Positions 60,901 to 64,000 of a stretch of DNA of 64,000 nt are shown here, in pieces. The translations under genes were made by a program, and so were the position numbers. This DNA comes from Nymphaea colorata (taxonomy: Eukaryota > Streptophyta > Magnoliopsida > Nymphaeales > Nymphaeaceae). Below the pieces are notes generated by a model. That model was not told the origin of the DNA and did no database searches. It saw only the letters and a program-made list of their open reading frames with translations. The stretch lies in NCBI RefSeq assembly GCF_008831285.2, contig NC_045140.1, positions 27,422,131 to 27,486,130 on the forward strand, given 5' to 3'. Every line of letters starts with the position of its first letter. Positions within the stretch are counted from its first letter, which is position 1.

Positions 60901-62930
60901 AAGTTTTTGGGCCTTTTATCATATGAAAAGAAAGGAAGCGAGCTCAATCTCAATATATATGCTCCCCTGAAACTCAGATCATCATCGGTTGATCAAAGTA
61001 AAACAAAATATGTATATTGCTCAGATCATTGGAGTTTAATCTCGATTTGCTAGGGCTTTGTTATTGTACGGCACCATTAAATTTGTAACAACAGACCCAT
61101 TTTTATCTTGGTTTGGTAGATCCCAACCTACTCTGGTAGTTTCAGTTTCAATTTCAAAAAAGCTAGGAACTAAAATAATCATCTATTCAATAACATTTAT
61201 CCACCATACCAAACTAAATTCTTGAAGTGTTACAAAATTAATGTCAACAATACAATATTTCTTCTCTTTTAACGCAACAAGCAAATCGATATAACGAGTT
61301 CCTTTCCAAAAAATGTCACTTTCGGTGTCATGATCAGATCCCACACATACATTTTTAACGATATGTGCAGGATTCATCGTTGTACATGAGCTTGCTTGAG
61401 CAGCCGTGCTTCTCTAGTGTTTATTTCATTAATTCTTTTAGCAATTTGCAAGGCCATCATCGAACAGCTAGATGACGAAATATTTAATAATCTAACAGAA
61501 TATGTGGTCCCTATATATATATAAAATAAGGAAATGAATTCCATTTCTGAGATTCACCAATCTTAAGATGGAGAAACTAGTATCAAATTAAATGAGACTT
61601 GTTGAAACCAGTATATATATGTGATGTCTTGAGCTTATTAATCTAAAAGTATTTGGAGTACACGATTGAATATACACCGTAGAAATTTGTTCTTTGAGAA
61701 AAGTCCGATAGTCATGTGAGGAAAATTTTACCCAAATGTTACTTGATTTCTAAAGTTGTGCAGAACTTTCGCCACCGATCACATCGCACTTTTGAGAAAT
61801 TTGCACTCGGGTTTTGGATTTCGATGTGTCGAAAACAACACTTGCCAAGATCGGCCTCAATCGATTTGAATCCACTGATACGAACCAAATTGATGGCAAA
61901 GTAATTTGACTTACAAGTGAATATAATTATCATGTATCTATTTATCATTATCTTTTAATGTTTAAGTGCTTCTAATTTTTCAGTTATATTGGTTCATCTC
62001 ATTTTCTTCAAATTGTAATATAATAATATTTTTAATTTCTCAGATACTGAACCGGAAGCCTGACCAAACCGATTCAATCTAATGAGTTGACCGAGCCAGT
62101 GGCTCGCACTATGGCGTCGGATCGGGAACTGGACGGTGGAGTAAGGGTTCGGCCGGATTTCGTATTTGACCGGGTCTGCGTAGCCCTGGTTGACTATGGA
62201 AGCAGGAGTCTAAGTCTACCTTTCTTGGTCAACAACAATGAGTCCGATTCTCATATCCAAAACCTCCCAGTCATGAACCATTTGTAAAAGCACAAAAAGC
62301 AATACACAAGCAGTAAGCAGAAAATTACAAAAAAATGTTTTTTTTTTAGGTGGGCACATCGATTCCCACACAGTCACACACGAGCTGTTTTATTATCATT
62401 TACAAGTTTTTATAATGATTGAGTTGTTCTTTTCACATTGTTATTTATCAATATATATATACACAAGTTGAGTAATTGGATGGCTAAGATTGAATATAAA
62501 AGCGAGGAGTTATTTATAAAAAGCTGTCCAACTAATTTGTATATCACATATTCACATTTTCTAAACTAATTATATATTGTATTTTTTTAATAAACAAAGT
62601 AATTAAGATAAGAGCATCCTGCTCACTGGTTTGACAAAACAAAGGTCGACACCAATGGCTTGAGGCCGTGGAACCGTTTCTCCGAAATGTGCTACAAAAA
62701 CTCAGAGCTAAACGCAATTAATGAAGTTTAGGCAATCACCTGCTATGTACATTTAAAAAGAAAAAACAATTGAAATTTCTATCTTGGCATTTTTTTACTT
62801 TTTGTTTTTGTTTTTTCTTATTCTTTTAAAGCAAAATGAATATTAATATTAATGTACTTGAGCTATTGAAGGTAAGAGGGTGACCTAACTTTTGAAACCC
62901 ACGATTTTTATATATACATTAATATTATGC
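57967..62930. other. Spacer between XTH-B2 and XTH-B3
   Basis: Up to 60451 it is segment B 3' flank. A 140-codon open frame at 58370-58792 is not recognised and is disrupted in the B1 copy. 60452-62930 is AT-rich with no gene recognised; it holds a dispersed-repeat copy (61093-61233). Confidence 0.55.
61093..61233. repeat. Third copy of the dispersed repeat seen at 53245-53700
   Basis: Shares the segments gatcccaacc, agtttcagtttcaa, ccataccaaactaaa and gaagtgttaca with the copies upstream of XTH-B2. Confidence 0.5.
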
Positions 62931-63010
62931 TGCGCAGGCTCAAACCGGAGGAAGAAAATTTTAAAAAGCCTTGATGGCGTCGATGGACGTGTTTACGCGA
63001 TAGCGGAAGA

Positions 63011-63124
63011 GCGCGTGGTCCCCACGACAGCTTACGCCTAACTGGCTCCCCACGCTTGCCCGCGCGCTTCTTTCTTCCACTGAGCGATATCACGCTATGG
63101 TGTCATCTGTGGTGGCTATAAATA
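63011..63124 (+). promoter_or_regulatory. Core promoter of XTH-B3
   Basis: gcgcgt (63011-63016) overlaps GTGGTCCC (63015-63022), and a TATA box tataaata lies at 63117-63124, 135 nt before the ATG. It keeps the A-type GTGGNCCC site that B1 and B2 lack. Confidence 0.6.
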
Positions 63125-63258
63125 CGTGGCCTCCTCCGTTCACCATCCCATCGATGCCCCTCACTCTCGACGCTTGGACTTTAGTTTGATCATCATCATC
63201 ATCAAGCGAGATCGAGAGAGAGCTCCTCTTCTTCTAGCTAGCTAGATCCACCATAAGT

Positions 63259-64000
63259 ATGGTGTCCTCTCGCAGAGTGGCGGCCCTGGTGCTCCTGTTG
63301 GTGAGCTTTTGCGGCGCATCCATGGCCAATTTCTGGACGGATGTCGACATTACGTGGGGCGGGCCACGAGCCGCCATCACCAACAACGGCCAGCAGCTCC
63401 GGCTGTCCATGGACAGGACCTCCGGCTCTGGCTTCCAATCCAAGAGCGAGTACCTCTTCGGCAGGTTCGACATGAAGATAAAGCTCGTCCCCGGCAACTC
63501 CGCCGGCACCGTCACCGCCTACTACGTGAGTAGACGCTTTCCTCAGTTGATTTTAAGATGCTATTTCCACTTGTATTGCCTGTTTCTTATAATTAGTTTC
63601 TTCTCCAATATAATTGAACAGCTATCCTCCCAAGGACCTACCCATGACGAGATAGATATGGAGTTCCTGGGCAACGAAACCGGGCAGCCCTACACCCTTC
63701 ACACCAACGTCTACACGCAGGGGAAGGGAAACAGGGAGCAGCAGTTCCGCCTCTGGTTCGACCCAACCGCCGCCTTCCACACCTACACCATCCTCTGGAA
63801 TCCTCGCCAAATAATGTGAGTTCAACTCTTCCGCCCCTTACTTCATACTGATGATCTCCATGCAAGGAATGAAAAATGGGTTCTGCATGTTTCTGATCAT
63901 ATCGATGGATTGAATGGATTAGGTTCTACGTGGACGGGACTCTGATAAGGATGTTCAGGAACCACGAGTCGTCGGGCGTGGCTTACCCGAGCAGGCAGGC
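63259..64000 (+). CDS. Xyloglucan endotransglucosylase/hydrolase, type B, copy 3 (XTH-B3, cut by window end)
   Basis: GH16 wall enzyme, 5' part. Exons 63259-63525, 63622-63815 and 63923 to beyond 64000. Residues 1-23 form a signal peptide ending [14 protein letters not shown] carries E99, D101 and E103, with N107-E-T after it. A139 replaces Asp in WFDPTAAFH (B1/B2 read TADFH). Intron 1 (96 nt, stop-free) matches that of B2; intron 2 (107 nt) is shorter than in B1/B2 (137 nt). Its upstream flank is unrelated to the B1/B2 flank, so this copy predates the unit duplication. The visible part has no defect; the last about 100 codons are outside the window. Confidence 0.95.

Overview
This window is plant nuclear DNA, almost certainly from an angiosperm. 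It has small GT-AG introns, TATA-type promoters, Ty1/copia and MITE debris, and plant-specific families (XTH, CSC1/OSCA, NPH3, DUF247). I cannot name the species. About 6.5 kb is coding; the rest is AT-rich intergenic DNA.

Layout: (1) 1-5.9 kb, minus strand: the 5' part of a CSC1/OSCA-type (RXW8-like) membrane channel gene that runs off the left edge. Its introns carry two fresh tandem duplications. (2) 6-15.4 kb: its leader/promoter region, then mostly featureless AT-rich DNA with MITE-like pieces. (3) 15.4-64 kb: a tandem array of six xyloglucan endotransglucosylase/hydrolase genes, all on the plus strand, each with three exons. They fall into two sub-types. Type A is at 15.6, 22.0 and 46.7 kb (here A1, A2, A3). 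Type B is at 34.3, 56.9 and 63.3 kb (B1, B2, B3; B3 is cut by the window edge). All six keep the catalytic [10 protein letters not shown] motif.

The array grew by duplication of a two-gene unit: A2+B1 with flanks (about 20.0-38.8 kb) matches A3+B2 with flanks (about 43.7-60.5 kb). The proteins of the two copies are about 97-98% identical. The copies differ by insertions: a Harbinger-like and a hAT-like MITE in the B1 copy (the B2 copy shows both empty sites), a fused pair of broken copia elements at the junction between units (38.8-43.6 kb), a TRIM-like element, an NPH3 pseudogene and DUF247 debris between A2 and B1, and an unrelated gene-like fragment between A3 and B2. A long inverted repeat (two 225-bp arms, 35-nt loop) lies just upstream of the B1 block.

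Functionally the array would supply secreted cell-wall enzymes that cut and rejoin xyloglucan. Four of the six promoters share a GTGGNCCC (TCP-type) site and all six have a CGCG box. The most informative observations are the mosaic ancestry of the B genes (gene conversion), the stop-free 96-nt first introns of B2 and B3, the hairpin-forming repeat, and the head-on fusion of two half copia elements.
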